A stretch of 64,000 bases of DNA from an uncultured Lachnospiraceae bacterium (lineage in GTDB: Bacteria; Bacillota; Clostridia; Lachnospirales; Lachnospiraceae): positions 39,444 to 103,443 of the forward strand of contig CANPTH010000006.1 of assembly GCA_947576945.1 (NCBI GenBank), written 5' to 3'. The notes below the pieces were generated by a model. That model was not told the DNA's origin and did not search any database. It worked only from the letters and a program-made list of their open reading frames with translations. Position 1 is the first letter of the stretch. The number at the start of each line of letters is the position of its first letter. The position numbers and the translations under genes were made by a program. Below are positions 37,006-45,561 of this stretch, piece after piece.

Positions 37006-38016
37006 TTACAGGAGCTGAATCCCCTGTGCCAGCGCTTCTTTCGTGATCTCTTCCGGCCACAGGGAGGACTGCACCTCTCCGATATGCGCCTTGCGCAGGA
37101 AGAACATACAGATACGGGACTGTCCGATACCGCCGCCGATGGTAAAGGGCAGTTCTTCTTCCAGAATTGCTTTCTGGAAAGGCAGATTTGCTCTTTCCGG
37201 GCAGCCTGCTTTGTCTAACTGGTCAAGCAGGGCCTTCTTATCCACACGGATACCCATGGAGGACAACTCCAGAGCGATATCAAGTACCGGATAATAGACA
37301 AGAATGTCGGCGTTCAGCGCCCAGTCATCATAGTCCGGTGCGCGGCCGTCGTGCTTCTCACCGGATTCCAGCAGGTCTCCGATCTGCATGAGGCAGACGG
37401 CGCCTTTGGCTTTCGTTATGTAATACTCACGTTCCTTGGGCGTATAGTCAGGGAACATATTCTCCAGTTCCTGTGTGGTGATGAAGAAGATATCGTGGGG
37501 CAGGATCTCGCTGATATAATCGTAGCGGATCGCCATGTATTTCTCGGTCTTGCGCAGTACCTTGTAAACGGATCTGACCGTCTGCTGCAGGTAGTCGATC
37601 GTGCGCTCTTCACGGGAGATGATCTTCTCCCAGTCCCACTGGTCAACGTAGATGGAGTGAATATTGTCGGTGGTCTCATCCCGGCGGATGGCGCTCATAT
37701 CGGTGTAAAGACCCTCCCCATGGGAAAAACCGTATTTCTGCAGAGCCATACGCTTCCATTTGGCCAGAGAGTGTACGATCTCCGCCTGGGCGTCGTCCTG
37801 CTCCTTGATACCGAAGGAGACCGGGCGCTCCACACCGTTCAGGTTATCGTTGAGGCCGGAGGCCGGATCGACGAACAGCGGTGCGGACACGCGCAGCAGA
37901 TGCAGCTCTTCCGCCAGCAGTACCTGAAAAAAATCTTTCACAGTCTTGATGCCGATCTGCGTATCGTGCAGATTCAGCGCAGACTTGTAATCTTTGGGAA
38001 TCATTAAATTATCCAT
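37006..38016 (-). CDS. asnA: Aspartate-ammonia ligase
   Basis: 336 residues, the normal length of AsnA, converting aspartate, ATP and ammonia to asparagine. It has IPKDYKSALNLHDTQIGI, VDPASGLNDNLNGVERPVSF, VDQWDWEKII, GIRVDKKALLDQL and ELPFTIGGGIGQSR, all conserved in the class II aaRS-like AsnA family. The start at 38016 follows GAGG by seven bases; an in-frame ATG at 38028 is less likely. It is a single gene converging on the LacI-controlled operon. No Asn T-box was recognised upstream. Confidence 0.95.
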   Translation of the reverse strand: MDNLMIPKDYKSALNLHDTQIGIKTVKDFFQVLLAEELHLLRVSAPLFVDPASGLNDNLNGVERPVSFGIKEQDDAQAEIVHSLAKWKRMALQKYGFSHGEGLYTDMSAIRRDETTDNIHSIYVDQWDWEKIISREERTIDYLQQTVRSVYKVLRKTEKYMAIRYDYISEILPHDIFFITTQELENMFPDYTPKEREYYITKAKGAVCLMQIGDLLESGEKHDGRAPDYDDWALNADILVYYPVLDIALELSSMGIRVDKKALLDQLDKAGCPERANLPFQKAILEEELPFTIGGGIGQSRICMFFLRKAHIGEVQSSLWPEEITKEALAQGIQLL

Positions 38017-38070
38017 GAAAAACCTCACTTTGCTGTTTTCTTGTTGCTATTTGCATTCTCACCATTTACT

Positions 38071-38099
38071 ATTTAACTGCTTTTGCGGGAAGAAATCAA
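38071..38099 (-). promoter_or_regulatory. Possible asnA promoter
   Basis: On the minus strand TTGATT, 17-base spacer, TTAAAT, with four of six matches in each element. Weak assignment. Confidence 0.35.
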
Positions 38100-38280
38100 G
38101 TAATTATTCGGATAAGATTGCAACAAAGTAATTCCATTTAAAAATATTCCGTGCGCGAGGTATTCGTGCTGTGTCGATTACCTGAAAGAAAAGCACATGA
38201 TAGAAACCCCTGATTGCTCCTATGCCTCTTTTATAAAATTAAAAATGCCACAGGCATAGGAAAAATATATTGCAGAATAG

Positions 38281-38294
38281 CAAACAAATGTTCG
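38281..38294 (+). promoter_or_regulatory. Candidate LexA (SOS) box 1
   Basis: CAAACAAATGTTCG matches 13 of 14 positions of the B. subtilis-type SOS consensus CGAACRNRYGTTYG. It lies just upstream of the -35 element at 38304. Confidence 0.5.
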
Positions 38295-38303
38295 AGAAAA
38301 CTA

Positions 38304-38332
38304 TTGCAATCTGTTCCGGTTTGTGATAGGAT
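38304..38332 (+). promoter_or_regulatory. Promoter of the DNA-repair radical SAM operon
   Basis: TTGCAA, 17-base spacer, TAGGAT. It is flanked by two LexA-like boxes. The rest of the gap 38017-38423 has no other supported feature. Confidence 0.6.
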
Positions 38333-38340
38333 AGATCTAC

Positions 38341-38364
38341 AGAAAAGAACATATGTTCTTTTCT
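38341..38364 (+). promoter_or_regulatory. Candidate LexA (SOS) box 2 inside a 24-bp perfect palindrome
   Basis: The core GAACATATGTTC matches GAACRNRYGTTY exactly and is extended by AGAAAA/TTTTCT arms to a perfect palindrome at 38341-38364. It lies about at the predicted transcription start of the radical SAM gene, where a repressor would block initiation. Confidence 0.7.
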
Positions 38365-38423
38365 GGTAGTTCATGGGGATTGCTCTGACAATAGAATGAT
38401 GAAGAAGATAGGTAGGATCTGTT

Positions 38424-39965
38424 ATGGAAGTCAAGATAGCGCCGCAGATGTCGCTGATGGATAAATTGAAGATACTGGCCGACGCGGCAAAATATGATGT
38501 GTCCTGCAGTTCCAGCGGTTCTTCACGGAAGAATGACGGCACGGGGATCGGTAATACGGTGGCAGCAGGCTTATGCCACAGCTTCGGAGCGGACGGGCGG
38601 TGTATTTCCTTGTTGAAGATACTGTTTACCAACGAGTGCATCTATGACTGCCGGTACTGTATTAACAGAAGATCCAATGACGTGCCGCGTGCCTCCTTTA
38701 CGCCGGACGAGGTGTGTAATCTGACGATGGAGTTTTACAGGCGTAATTATATAGAAGGATTATTCTTAAGTTCCGGGATATTGTACAGCCCTGATTATAC
38801 GATGGAACTGATCTGTGAGGCGGTACACAAACTGCGGACAGTGCATCGATTTCAGGGGTATATTCATGTGAAAGCCATACCGGGAGCGGATCCTCTGTTG
38901 ATACAGAGAGCCGGTTATCTGGCGGATCGTATGAGTGTGAACCTGGAGATGGCGACGGCGGAAGGGCTTCGCGAGATGGCGCCGAACAAGCATCGTAAGA
39001 CGATCTTAAAGCCGATGCGTCAGATTCAGAATGGTATCGAAGAGAATAAGAATGAACTGACTTTATATAAACATGCGCCGCATTTCTGCGAGGCCGGGCA
39101 ATCCACACAGATGGTCGTGGGAGCGTTACCGGAAAGTGACTATCAGGTCATGTCGGTGGCGGAGAGCCTGTACGAGAAGTTCTCTTTGAAAAGGGTATAT
39201 TATTCGGCTTTCGTGAATGTGAATGAGGATAAACAGCTGCCTGCGATTACGGCAGGGCCGCCGCTTCTGCGGGAGCACAGGCTGTATCAGGCGGATTGGC
39301 TATTGCGTTTTTATGGTTTTAAGGTGGATGAACTGTTGACGAAGGAACGGCCGAATTTCAATATGGCGATTGATCCGAAGGCAGATTGGGCAGTGCGTCA
39401 TCTGGAAGTATTTCCGGTGGAGATCAACCGTGCGGATTACCGTCTTTTGCTGCGTGTTCCAGGAATCGGCGTTAAGAGCGCCAGACGGATCATTACCGCC
39501 AGACGGTTTGGCAGCCTGACGTTTGACGATCTTAAGAAGATGGGCGTAGTACTGAAACGGGCTTTGTACTTTATCACATGCAGCGGCAGGATGATGTATC
39601 CTACGAAATTGGACGAGACGTATATCGTGCAGAACCTGACTTATCAGAATCAGATGGGTAAGGGAGAGCGTCTGCCTTTCTTGATGGACGGGACGCCTTA
39701 TCGGCAGATGTCTCTGTTTGATGAGGGCCAGATGCTGGATGATACCGGGAATTTTGTCAATGTGTGTAGCAGTAAGACAACTGGAGACAGCAGGATAACG
39801 GATAATAGTGTGATAACTAGAGACAGCAGGATAACGGATAATAGTGTGATAACTGGAGACAGCAGGATAACGGGTAATAGTGTGATAACAGGTGACAGCA
39901 GGATAACGGGCAATAGCATGATAACTGGAGACAGTAAGACGGAGGGTGTATTGTATACAGCTTAG
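38424..39965 (+). CDS. Putative DNA modification/repair radical SAM protein
   Basis: 513 residues. The radical SAM motif is CIYDCRYC with C72, C76 and C79. Around residue 345 the LRVPGIGVKSARRIITARRFG segment is a helix-hairpin-helix DNA-binding motif. This architecture is the family found next to a DUF4130 uracil-DNA-glycosylase-like partner and called putative DNA modification/repair radical SAM protein; the partner gene follows here by 21 bases. Its reaction is unknown. The C-terminus (about residue 455 on) is an unusual tandem repeat of DSRITDNSVITG-type units that lies beyond the conserved region. Transcription is probably SOS-controlled. Confidence 0.93.
   Translation: MEVKIAPQMSLMDKLKILADAAKYDVSCSSSGSSRKNDGTGIGNTVAAGLCHSFGADGRCISLLKILFTNECIYDCRYCINRRSNDVPRASFTPDEVCNLTMEFYRRNYIEGLFLSSGILYSPDYTMELICEAVHKLRTVHRFQGYIHVKAIPGADPLLIQRAGYLADRMSVNLEMATAEGLREMAPNKHRKTILKPMRQIQNGIEENKNELTLYKHAPHFCEAGQSTQMVVGALPESDYQVMSVAESLYEKFSLKRVYYSAFVNVNEDKQLPAITAGPPLLREHRLYQADWLLRFYGFKVDELLTKERPNFNMAIDPKADWAVRHLEVFPVEINRADYRLLLRVPGIGVKSARRIITARRFGSLTFDDLKKMGVVLKRALYFITCSGRMMYPTKLDETYIVQNLTYQNQMGKGERLPFLMDGTPYRQMSLFDEGQMLDDTGNFVNVCSSKTTGDSRITDNSVITRDSRITDNSVITGDSRITGNSVITGDSRITGNSMITGDSKTEGVLYTA
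39786..39945 (+). repeat. In-frame 36-bp minisatellite at the radical SAM C-terminus
   Basis: Four contiguous 36-bp units begin at 39786, 39822, 39858 and 39894, followed by a partial fifth at 39930. Each encodes a 12-residue DSRIT-x-NSVIT-x-type unit, with the later units diverging slightly. The absence of spacers and the coding frame exclude a CRISPR array. Confidence 0.92.
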
Positions 39966-39986
39966 CGGAGGCATAGAGGTTATAGT

Positions 39987-40769
39987 ATGGAAGAGAAATA
40001 TATCATTTGCGAAGATTCTTTAGAAGGAATCTTTACGGCGATCTATGATGCCTACGCTCTGCGTGAAGGGCATGAGCATCTGCATGTACAGGTGGGGGAG
40101 ACAGATAATTACAGATTGTTTGCCACGTATCTGCATAGCCGGCCGGATTCTGGCAAGACTGAGAAGGTAGTACGAACCCTGAAAGAGAGACTGGGAGAAC
40201 ATGTCTACGGATCTATCTGCCGTGCGGCGTCTTCCGACGGGGCAGATAAGGGGGATGCGGTCTATCATACCGTGGTGGACGGTATTACCGGAGGACACGG
40301 TGAACGGACCATGGACAATCTACGCAATCCTTATGTGGCCAGAGCTTTTGCACTTGCCAGGCGCACGGCCAATGAAGTGCATCATGAACTGGAATTTATC
40401 AGATTTCAGGAGCTGAAGCAGGGCGTTCTGTATTCCAGGATCGGTCCGGAGAATAATGTGATGCCTTTTGTGATGCCGCATTTTGCGGACCGCCTTTCAC
40501 CGGAGGATTTCATGATCCATGATGAGAACAGAGGCTTGTTCGGTGTGCATCCGGCACGCGGGGAATGGTATCTGGTGTCTGGTGTGGAGCAGGGGACGGC
40601 AGGCTTACAGGAGGCCATTCAGTACTCCGATCAGGAGATGGAATATCAGGAGTTGTTTACCATCTTTCATAAGACCATCGCGATCAGAGAACGGCATAAC
40701 CGCCGTCTGCAGCAGCAGATGCTGCCGCTCCGCTTCCAAGATTATATGGTGGAATTTCTTCAAAAGTGA
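39987..40769 (+). CDS. DUF4130 / TIGR03915-type DNA metabolism protein
   Basis: 260 residues. It starts YIICEDSLEGIFTAIYDAYALR and has YVARAFALARRTANEVHHELEFIRFQEL, blocks of the DUF4130 family that is the constant neighbour of the radical SAM protein encoded just upstream. DUF4130 belongs to the uracil-DNA glycosylase superfamily by fold, but activity is not established. The gene pair probably works on a damaged or modified base. Confidence 0.9.
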   Translation: MEEKYIICEDSLEGIFTAIYDAYALREGHEHLHVQVGETDNYRLFATYLHSRPDSGKTEKVVRTLKERLGEHVYGSICRAASSDGADKGDAVYHTVVDGITGGHGERTMDNLRNPYVARAFALARRTANEVHHELEFIRFQELKQGVLYSRIGPENNVMPFVMPHFADRLSPEDFMIHDENRGLFGVHPARGEWYLVSGVEQGTAGLQEAIQYSDQEMEYQELFTIFHKTIAIRERHNRRLQQQMLPLRFQDYMVEFLQK

Positions 40770-40918
40770 ATAATTTGCAGTCGTCAAAAATCGTCGGATT
40801 TGAACATAATAGACAGAATATACAAAAATGATTTTCCGGAGAAAAACAAATTTGTAAGGATATTAAAATTTTCAAAAATGTCTCCTGTACCGTGTTTCAG
40901 AGGAGGAGAAACAACCTC

Positions 40919-40946
40919 TTTACAAACATTGGAAAAAGTGTATAAT
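40919..40946 (+). promoter_or_regulatory. Promoter of the HPr-like gene
   Basis: TTTACA, 16-base spacer, TATAAT, about 75 bases before the start codon. Confidence 0.65.
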
Positions 40947-41021
40947 CATCTCAAACAAGGAGAAAGTTAACATTTTTTCTATGCATCAGGCATACGTAAT
41001 AGGAAAGGAAAGGTGAATATT

Positions 41022-41246
41022 ATGCAACACAGAATTAAGTTAAGACCCGAAGAAGTAAAGGACTTTGTTTCTGCGGCTACAAAATGCATCTTTGACGTAG
41101 ACATCTCCTACAATAGATTTATCGTAGATGCAAAGTCGATTCTTGGCGTGTTGGGACTCAATTTCAATCAGGTTCTGACGGTATCTGTCAATGGATATGA
41201 TGAGGACTTCGAACAGTATCTGAAAAAATTTGCAGCAGCGTGCTGA
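41022..41246 (+). CDS. HPr-like protein lacking the phosphorylatable histidine
   Basis: 74 residues with an HPr-fold pattern. The AKSILGVLGL segment corresponds to the Ser46 regulatory site of HPr, but the N-terminal GLHARPA active-site loop with His15 is absent; the sequence there is KLRPEEVKDFVSAATK. It therefore cannot carry phosphate from PEP in the phosphotransferase system. Like B. subtilis Crh, it might still be phosphorylated on Ser by HPr kinase and act in carbon regulation, although its N-terminus is shorter and more divergent than Crh. The ATG at 41022 follows GGAAAGG; the GTG at 41013 is less likely. It is a single gene with its own promoter and terminator. Confidence 0.8.
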   Translation: MQHRIKLRPEEVKDFVSAATKCIFDVDISYNRFIVDAKSILGVLGLNFNQVLTVSVNGYDEDFEQYLKKFAAAC

Positions 41247-41273
41247 ACATAGAGGATTGAGTGGACCACATTG

Positions 41274-41320
41274 ACTCCCTGTATAAGATAGCGTAATATC
41301 TTATACAGGGAGTTTTTTTG
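41274..41320 (+). terminator. Strong intrinsic terminator after the HPr-like gene
   Basis: A 17-bp perfect stem from 41274 (ACTCCCTGTATAAGATA with its complement) and loop GCGTAA, followed by seven T. Confidence 0.93.
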
Positions 41321-41469
41321 TTTCGCACAAAAGAGCTTTGGATTTTGAGTTTGCGCGGTAAAGTGAGAGAATTTTGTAAACGGGATTTGCTTGTTTTGTG
41401 GTTTTGGAGCCAGGGATGCCGGTACAATGAATTGCGAATATTTGCCGGATATCCGGCATGGGAGTTATT

Positions 41470-44130
41470 ATGGAGATACGAATTTCGGTCAGGAGCCTGG
41501 TGGAGTTCATACTGCGTTCCGGTAATATTGACAATCGACGGGCGTCAGCCCCGGATCATGCCATGCAGGAGGGCAGCCGGATCCATCGCATGATCCAGCG
41601 GCGGATGGGACCGGAATATCAGGCGGAAGTCGCACTGCGCTATGCGTACAATGCAGGAGAGTACGAGATCCTTGTGGAGGGCCGTGCGGACGGCATCATT
41701 ACGGAGTATACGGCGATGAAGACGAAGCCTGCTCTGACGGGAGAACTGCCTCTTCTGTTTGCAGAAGCATCCCGGTATCTGCAGACAGAGACACAGCCTG
41801 GGCAGGCGGCGCAGATTGTGCAGGAAGCCCGATCGGAGCAGGAAATACAGACGGGTGAGGAAAGGCCGTCAGAGCTGGAAGTACAGAACGCGCAGAAAAT
41901 GGAGCTGCCGCAGCAGACGCATACGGTTCCGGCAGCGCCGGAAGAGCAGGCAGATACCATCCAGCAGACACAGAAGATGACGGTAACCATAGATGAGATC
42001 AAAGGCACGTTTCAGGATCTGAAGAAGATGAAAGGGCCGGTGCCGGTGCATCTTGCGCAGGCCCGTTGTTACGCATACATATATGCCGAACAGAAGAACC
42101 TGCCGGAGATCCGGGTGCGGATGACATACTGTCATATGGAGACGGAAGAAATCCGCTATTTTCATTTCGACTATACTTTTGCAGAGCTGCGGGAGTGGTT
42201 TTTGGGAGTGATGGAGCAGTATCGGAAGTGGGCGGATTACAGCTTTCAGTGGCAGAAGGTCAGACAGGCGTCCATCAAGGCGCTGCAGTTTCCTTATGCG
42301 TACAGGGAGGGGCAGAAGGAACTGGCAACCTATGTCTACCAGACGATCTATCATAAGCGGAAACTTTTTATCGAGGCGCCCACCGGCGTAGGGAAGACGA
42401 TCTCCACGGTTTTTCCGGCAATAAAGGCCATGGGCGAGGGAATGTGTGAGAAGATTTTCTATCTGACGGCCAAGACCATCACCAGGACGGTGGTGGACAA
42501 TACGTTTGCGCTGCTGCGGGAACACGGGCTGCGCTGCAAGAGCGTGGTGCTGACGGCGAAGGACAAGATCTGCTTTATGGAAGAGACGGAATGTAACCCG
42601 GAATACTGCCCTTACGCGAAGGGGCATTATGACAGGATCAACGAGGCGATGTACGATCTTCTCACACACGAGGACGTCTACAACAGGGAAAAGATCGAAG
42701 CCTTTGCGAAGAAGCACAAGGTGTGTCCTTTCGAGATGTGTCTGGATATGAGTCTGTTTTCTGATGCGGTGATCTGTGATTATAACTATGTGTTCGACCC
42801 GCATGTATATCTGCGCAGGTTTTTTGCGGAAGGGACGCGGGGAGAGTATATTTTCCTGATCGACGAGGCGCATAATCTGGTGGAACGGGGGCGCAGCATG
42901 TACAGCGCGACTCTGTGCAAGGAAGATTTTCTGGCGTTGAAGCGCACCGTCAAGGCGTATGACGAGCGGATCGCCGGAAATCTGGACAAGTGCAACAAGG
43001 AACTGTTGATCTTGAAAAGGGAGTGCGAGACTTATCGGATCGAGGAATTTATCGATCCCTTCGTGCGCTCGCTCACCAGGCTGGGGGCGGCGATCGAGGA
43101 TTATCTGGAGGATCACGAGGACAGTCCGGTGCGCAGCGATGTGCTGGAATTTTACTTTGAGGTGTCGCATTTTCTGGAGATGTATGAGCTTGTGGATGAG
43201 AATTACGTGACCTACACGGAGCTGGAGTCGGACGGCAGTTTTATCATAAAACTGTTCTGCGTGAATCCGGCCAGAAACCTGCAGGAATGTATGATGCGGG
43301 GCAGGAGTACGATCCTTTTTTCGGCGACGCTTCTGCCGATCCAGTATTACAAGAGACTGCTCGGTGCGCAGGAGGGGGACTATGAGGTCTATGCCAGATC
43401 TGTTTTCCGGCCGGAAAAGATGGGACTATATATAGGAAGAGATGTAACCAGCAAGTATACCCGCAGGAGCGATGAGGAGTTTTATCGGATTGCTTCCTAT
43501 ATTAATGAGGTAATCGGCAAACGTCACGGGAACTATATGCTGTTCTTCCCGTCACATATTTTTCTGCGGCAGATTTACGATATTTTCATGCAGTATTTCA
43601 ATACGGATGGAACAGTGGAATGTATTGTGCAGGAAGACTATATGAACGAGCAGGCCAGGGAGGACTTCTTAAACCGGTTTACGGGCAATGAGGACTGTGA
43701 CCTGAATGCGCTGATCGATATGGAAATCGAGATGGAGGAAGAAAAAAGTCTGGTGGGCTTCTGCGTGCTGGGCGGTATTTTCAGTGAAGGGATCGATCTG
43801 AAAAACGACAGCCTGATCGGCGCTGTCATCATCGGGACGGGACTGCCGCAGGTATGCAACGAGCGGGAGATCCTGAAGCAGTACTTTGACGGCTGGGGAG
43901 AGAACGGCTTCGACTATGCTTATCGCTATCCGGGTATGAACAAGGTGCTGCAGGCAGCAGGCAGGGTGATTCGCACTGTGGAGGATTTCGGGATCGTGTC
44001 GCTGTTGGATGAGCGGTTTCTGACGCCCGCGTACCAGAGGCTGTTTCCCAGAGAGTGGAGCAGGTATGAGATTGTTACGGTTGACCAGATAGGTCATAAG
44101 GTGGAGCGGTTCTGGGATGAGTGGCTGTAG
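41470..44130 (+). CDS. PD-(D/E)XK nuclease-DinG/XPD-type Fe-S DNA helicase fusion
   Basis: 886 residues. The N-terminus is a split PD-(D/E)XK nuclease domain: Asp74 in EGRADG, then D175-E-I-K178 in TIDEIKGT, followed by HLAQARCYAYIYA, a QxxxY-type motif as in Cas4/RecB nucleases. Between the two catalytic parts lies a Gln/Glu-rich low-complexity stretch of about 90 residues. The helicase part has Walker A EAPTGVGKT (about 302), four cysteines around CFMEETEC, YCPY and VCPFEMC for an Fe-S cluster, the DEAH box at about 465, and motif VI-like AAGRVIRT near the end. It is expected to unwind 5'-3' and could trim the unwound strand. GGGAG lies five bases before the ATG at 41470; it converges with the endonuclease IV gene after four bases. 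Confidence 0.9.
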   Translation: MEIRISVRSLVEFILRSGNIDNRRASAPDHAMQEGSRIHRMIQRRMGPEYQAEVALRYAYNAGEYEILVEGRADGIITEYTAMKTKPALTGELPLLFAEASRYLQTETQPGQAAQIVQEARSEQEIQTGEERPSELEVQNAQKMELPQQTHTVPAAPEEQADTIQQTQKMTVTIDEIKGTFQDLKKMKGPVPVHLAQARCYAYIYAEQKNLPEIRVRMTYCHMETEEIRYFHFDYTFAELREWFLGVMEQYRKWADYSFQWQKVRQASIKALQFPYAYREGQKELATYVYQTIYHKRKLFIEAPTGVGKTISTVFPAIKAMGEGMCEKIFYLTAKTITRTVVDNTFALLREHGLRCKSVVLTAKDKICFMEETECNPEYCPYAKGHYDRINEAMYDLLTHEDVYNREKIEAFAKKHKVCPFEMCLDMSLFSDAVICDYNYVFDPHVYLRRFFAEGTRGEYIFLIDEAHNLVERGRSMYSATLCKEDFLALKRTVKAYDERIAGNLDKCNKELLILKRECETYRIEEFIDPFVRSLTRLGAAIEDYLEDHEDSPVRSDVLEFYFEVSHFLEMYELVDENYVTYTELESDGSFIIKLFCVNPARNLQECMMRGRSTILFSATLLPIQYYKRLLGAQEGDYEVYARSVFRPEKMGLYIGRDVTSKYTRRSDEEFYRIASYINEVIGKRHGNYMLFFPSHIFLRQIYDIFMQYFNTDGTVECIVQEDYMNEQAREDFLNRFTGNEDCDLNALIDMEIEMEEEKSLVGFCVLGGIFSEGIDLKNDSLIGAVIIGTGLPQVCNEREILKQYFDGWGENGFDYAYRYPGMNKVLQAAGRVIRTVEDFGIVSLLDERFLTPAYQRLFPREWSRYEIVTVDQIGHKVERFWDEWL

Positions 44131-44134
44131 GCCC

Positions 44135-45001
44135 TCATCCCTTTTTTCGCAGCAGGGCAATCTCCTCTTTGTAGGGCGCTACCTTCTTGTCCGGATCAGT
44201 CAATGACGAAATATAAGGTGTCTCCAGTATCTTGGGCAGGTGCAGGAAGTCGGGATGGTGGACAATGCGGCGCAGGGCGTCTGTCCCGATAAAGCCGTCC
44301 CCGATGTTGGCGTGGCGGTCCTTACCGGCGCCCCGCTCGTTCTTGCTGTCATTGATATGGAAAAGAGCAATCTTATCTTTTCCAATCAGTTGATCAAATC
44401 GGTCAATTACTCCGTCGAAATCATTTACGATATCATATCCGGCGTCATGCAGATGACAGGTATCCATACAGACGCGCAGCCGGTCGCTTAAAGCTACTTT
44501 ATCAAAAAGGGCGGCAAGCTCCTCGAAGTTACGTCCGATCTCCGAACCCTTTCCGGCCATGGTCTCCAGTGCAATGAAACAGTTCTGGTCGTTGGTAAGC
44601 ACTTCATTCAGTCCTTGAGCGATTCGGTCAATTCCGGCTTCCACCCCTGCTCCTACGTGGGATCCGGGATGGAGGATCAGGATATTGGAACCCATGGCGA
44701 TGGTACGCTGGATCTCCAGAGCGAGAAATTCCACCGCGATCTCGTAGGTGGCGGGATTGACGGTGTTGGCCAGGTTGATAATATAAGGGGCATGTACAAC
44801 AAAAGTTTCGATGCCGCCCTCGCGCATACACTCCCAGGCGGGAGCTGTGTTCAGCTGTGCGATCTCTTTTCTTTTCGTATTCTGTGGTGCGCCTGTGTAG
44901 AGCATGAAGGTGTCGGCATGGTAGGACAGGGCTTCTTTAACAGAACCCAGCATCATATCCTTACCGCTCATCCCTACATGGGAGCCGAGTATTGGCTGCA
45001 T
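44135..45001 (-). CDS. nfo: Endonuclease IV (deoxyribonuclease IV)
   Basis: 288 residues, apurinic/apyrimidinic endonuclease of the base excision repair pathway. Typical blocks are [94 protein letters not shown], and LETPY near the end. These supply the zinc ligands (His, Glu, Asp) of the trinuclear site. The start at 45001 follows AAAGGAG at a good distance; an upstream ATG at 45022 is less likely. It lies tail to tail with the helicase gene, with only four bases between the stops. Confidence 0.95.
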   Translation of the reverse strand: MQPILGSHVGMSGKDMMLGSVKEALSYHADTFMLYTGAPQNTKRKEIAQLNTAPAWECMREGGIETFVVHAPYIINLANTVNPATYEIAVEFLALEIQRTIAMGSNILILHPGSHVGAGVEAGIDRIAQGLNEVLTNDQNCFIALETMAGKGSEIGRNFEELAALFDKVALSDRLRVCMDTCHLHDAGYDIVNDFDGVIDRFDQLIGKDKIALFHINDSKNERGAGKDRHANIGDGFIGTDALRRIVHHPDFLHLPKILETPYISSLTDPDKKVAPYKEEIALLRKKG

Positions 45002-45561
45002 GGTGATCTCCTTTCTTTTCATGCGATATTGTTGTTCCTGCGGCAGTGAGCCGGATGCCGTGCTTCAGGCCGTCCGAAGGCAGGCTTGAACAGACAGGCG
45101 AATGCCATGTGGTTCGACTTATCACGTCCAATGACATTATACAATATTTGCTGACCCTTTTCAGCCTTATTTCTACCAGGAAGGAGAAGAAAAGACAAAA
45201 AGTGATAGAAAAAAACGAAAACGACATTCTGTTTTCGACAAAAAGGAATGTGAGTCACCATAAAATGACATAAATGTCAATGTGGATAACTTTGTGGAAA
45301 TTGGGGATTTCTTTGCCGATTTGAGGTGGATTTCATAAAATAATAGGTAAAATAATGTGGAAAAGTCGATATACGTATTTTGGTTCATGTCAAAATAGAC
45401 TCTTTGGGTCAAAAAAAAGAAAAATTGTGGATAAAGCCGTGAACAGGAATTTTTGCAAAAAGGCGGAACTTATGGTAAAATAGCAAAGAGTCTGAATGCA
45501 GTACATGCAGTACGGGCACAAAAAGAAAAGGGGAACCAAAAGAAAGGAAAAGGAAAAAGCT
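45002..45561. other. 560-base intergenic region between nfo and the GH13 gene
   Basis: AT-rich from about 45180. It holds an inverted repeat CGAAAAC/GTTTTCG (45216-45222 and 45231-45237, 8-base loop) and the GH13 promoter at 45453. No credible coding sequence is seen; short open frames here have no ribosome site or family similarity. Confidence 0.6.
45453..45481 (+). promoter_or_regulatory. Promoter of the GH13 gene
   Basis: TTGCAA, 17-base spacer, TAAAAT, ending 80 bases before the start codon. Confidence 0.65.

Noticed and set aside
39786..39945. Possible CRISPR array (36-bp repeats)
   Set aside because: The units are contiguous, without spacers, and lie in frame within a coding sequence; no cas genes are present.
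41869..43170. A 433-codon minus-strand frame opposite the helicase
   Set aside because: It is antisense to conserved nuclease and helicase motifs and has no domain of its own.
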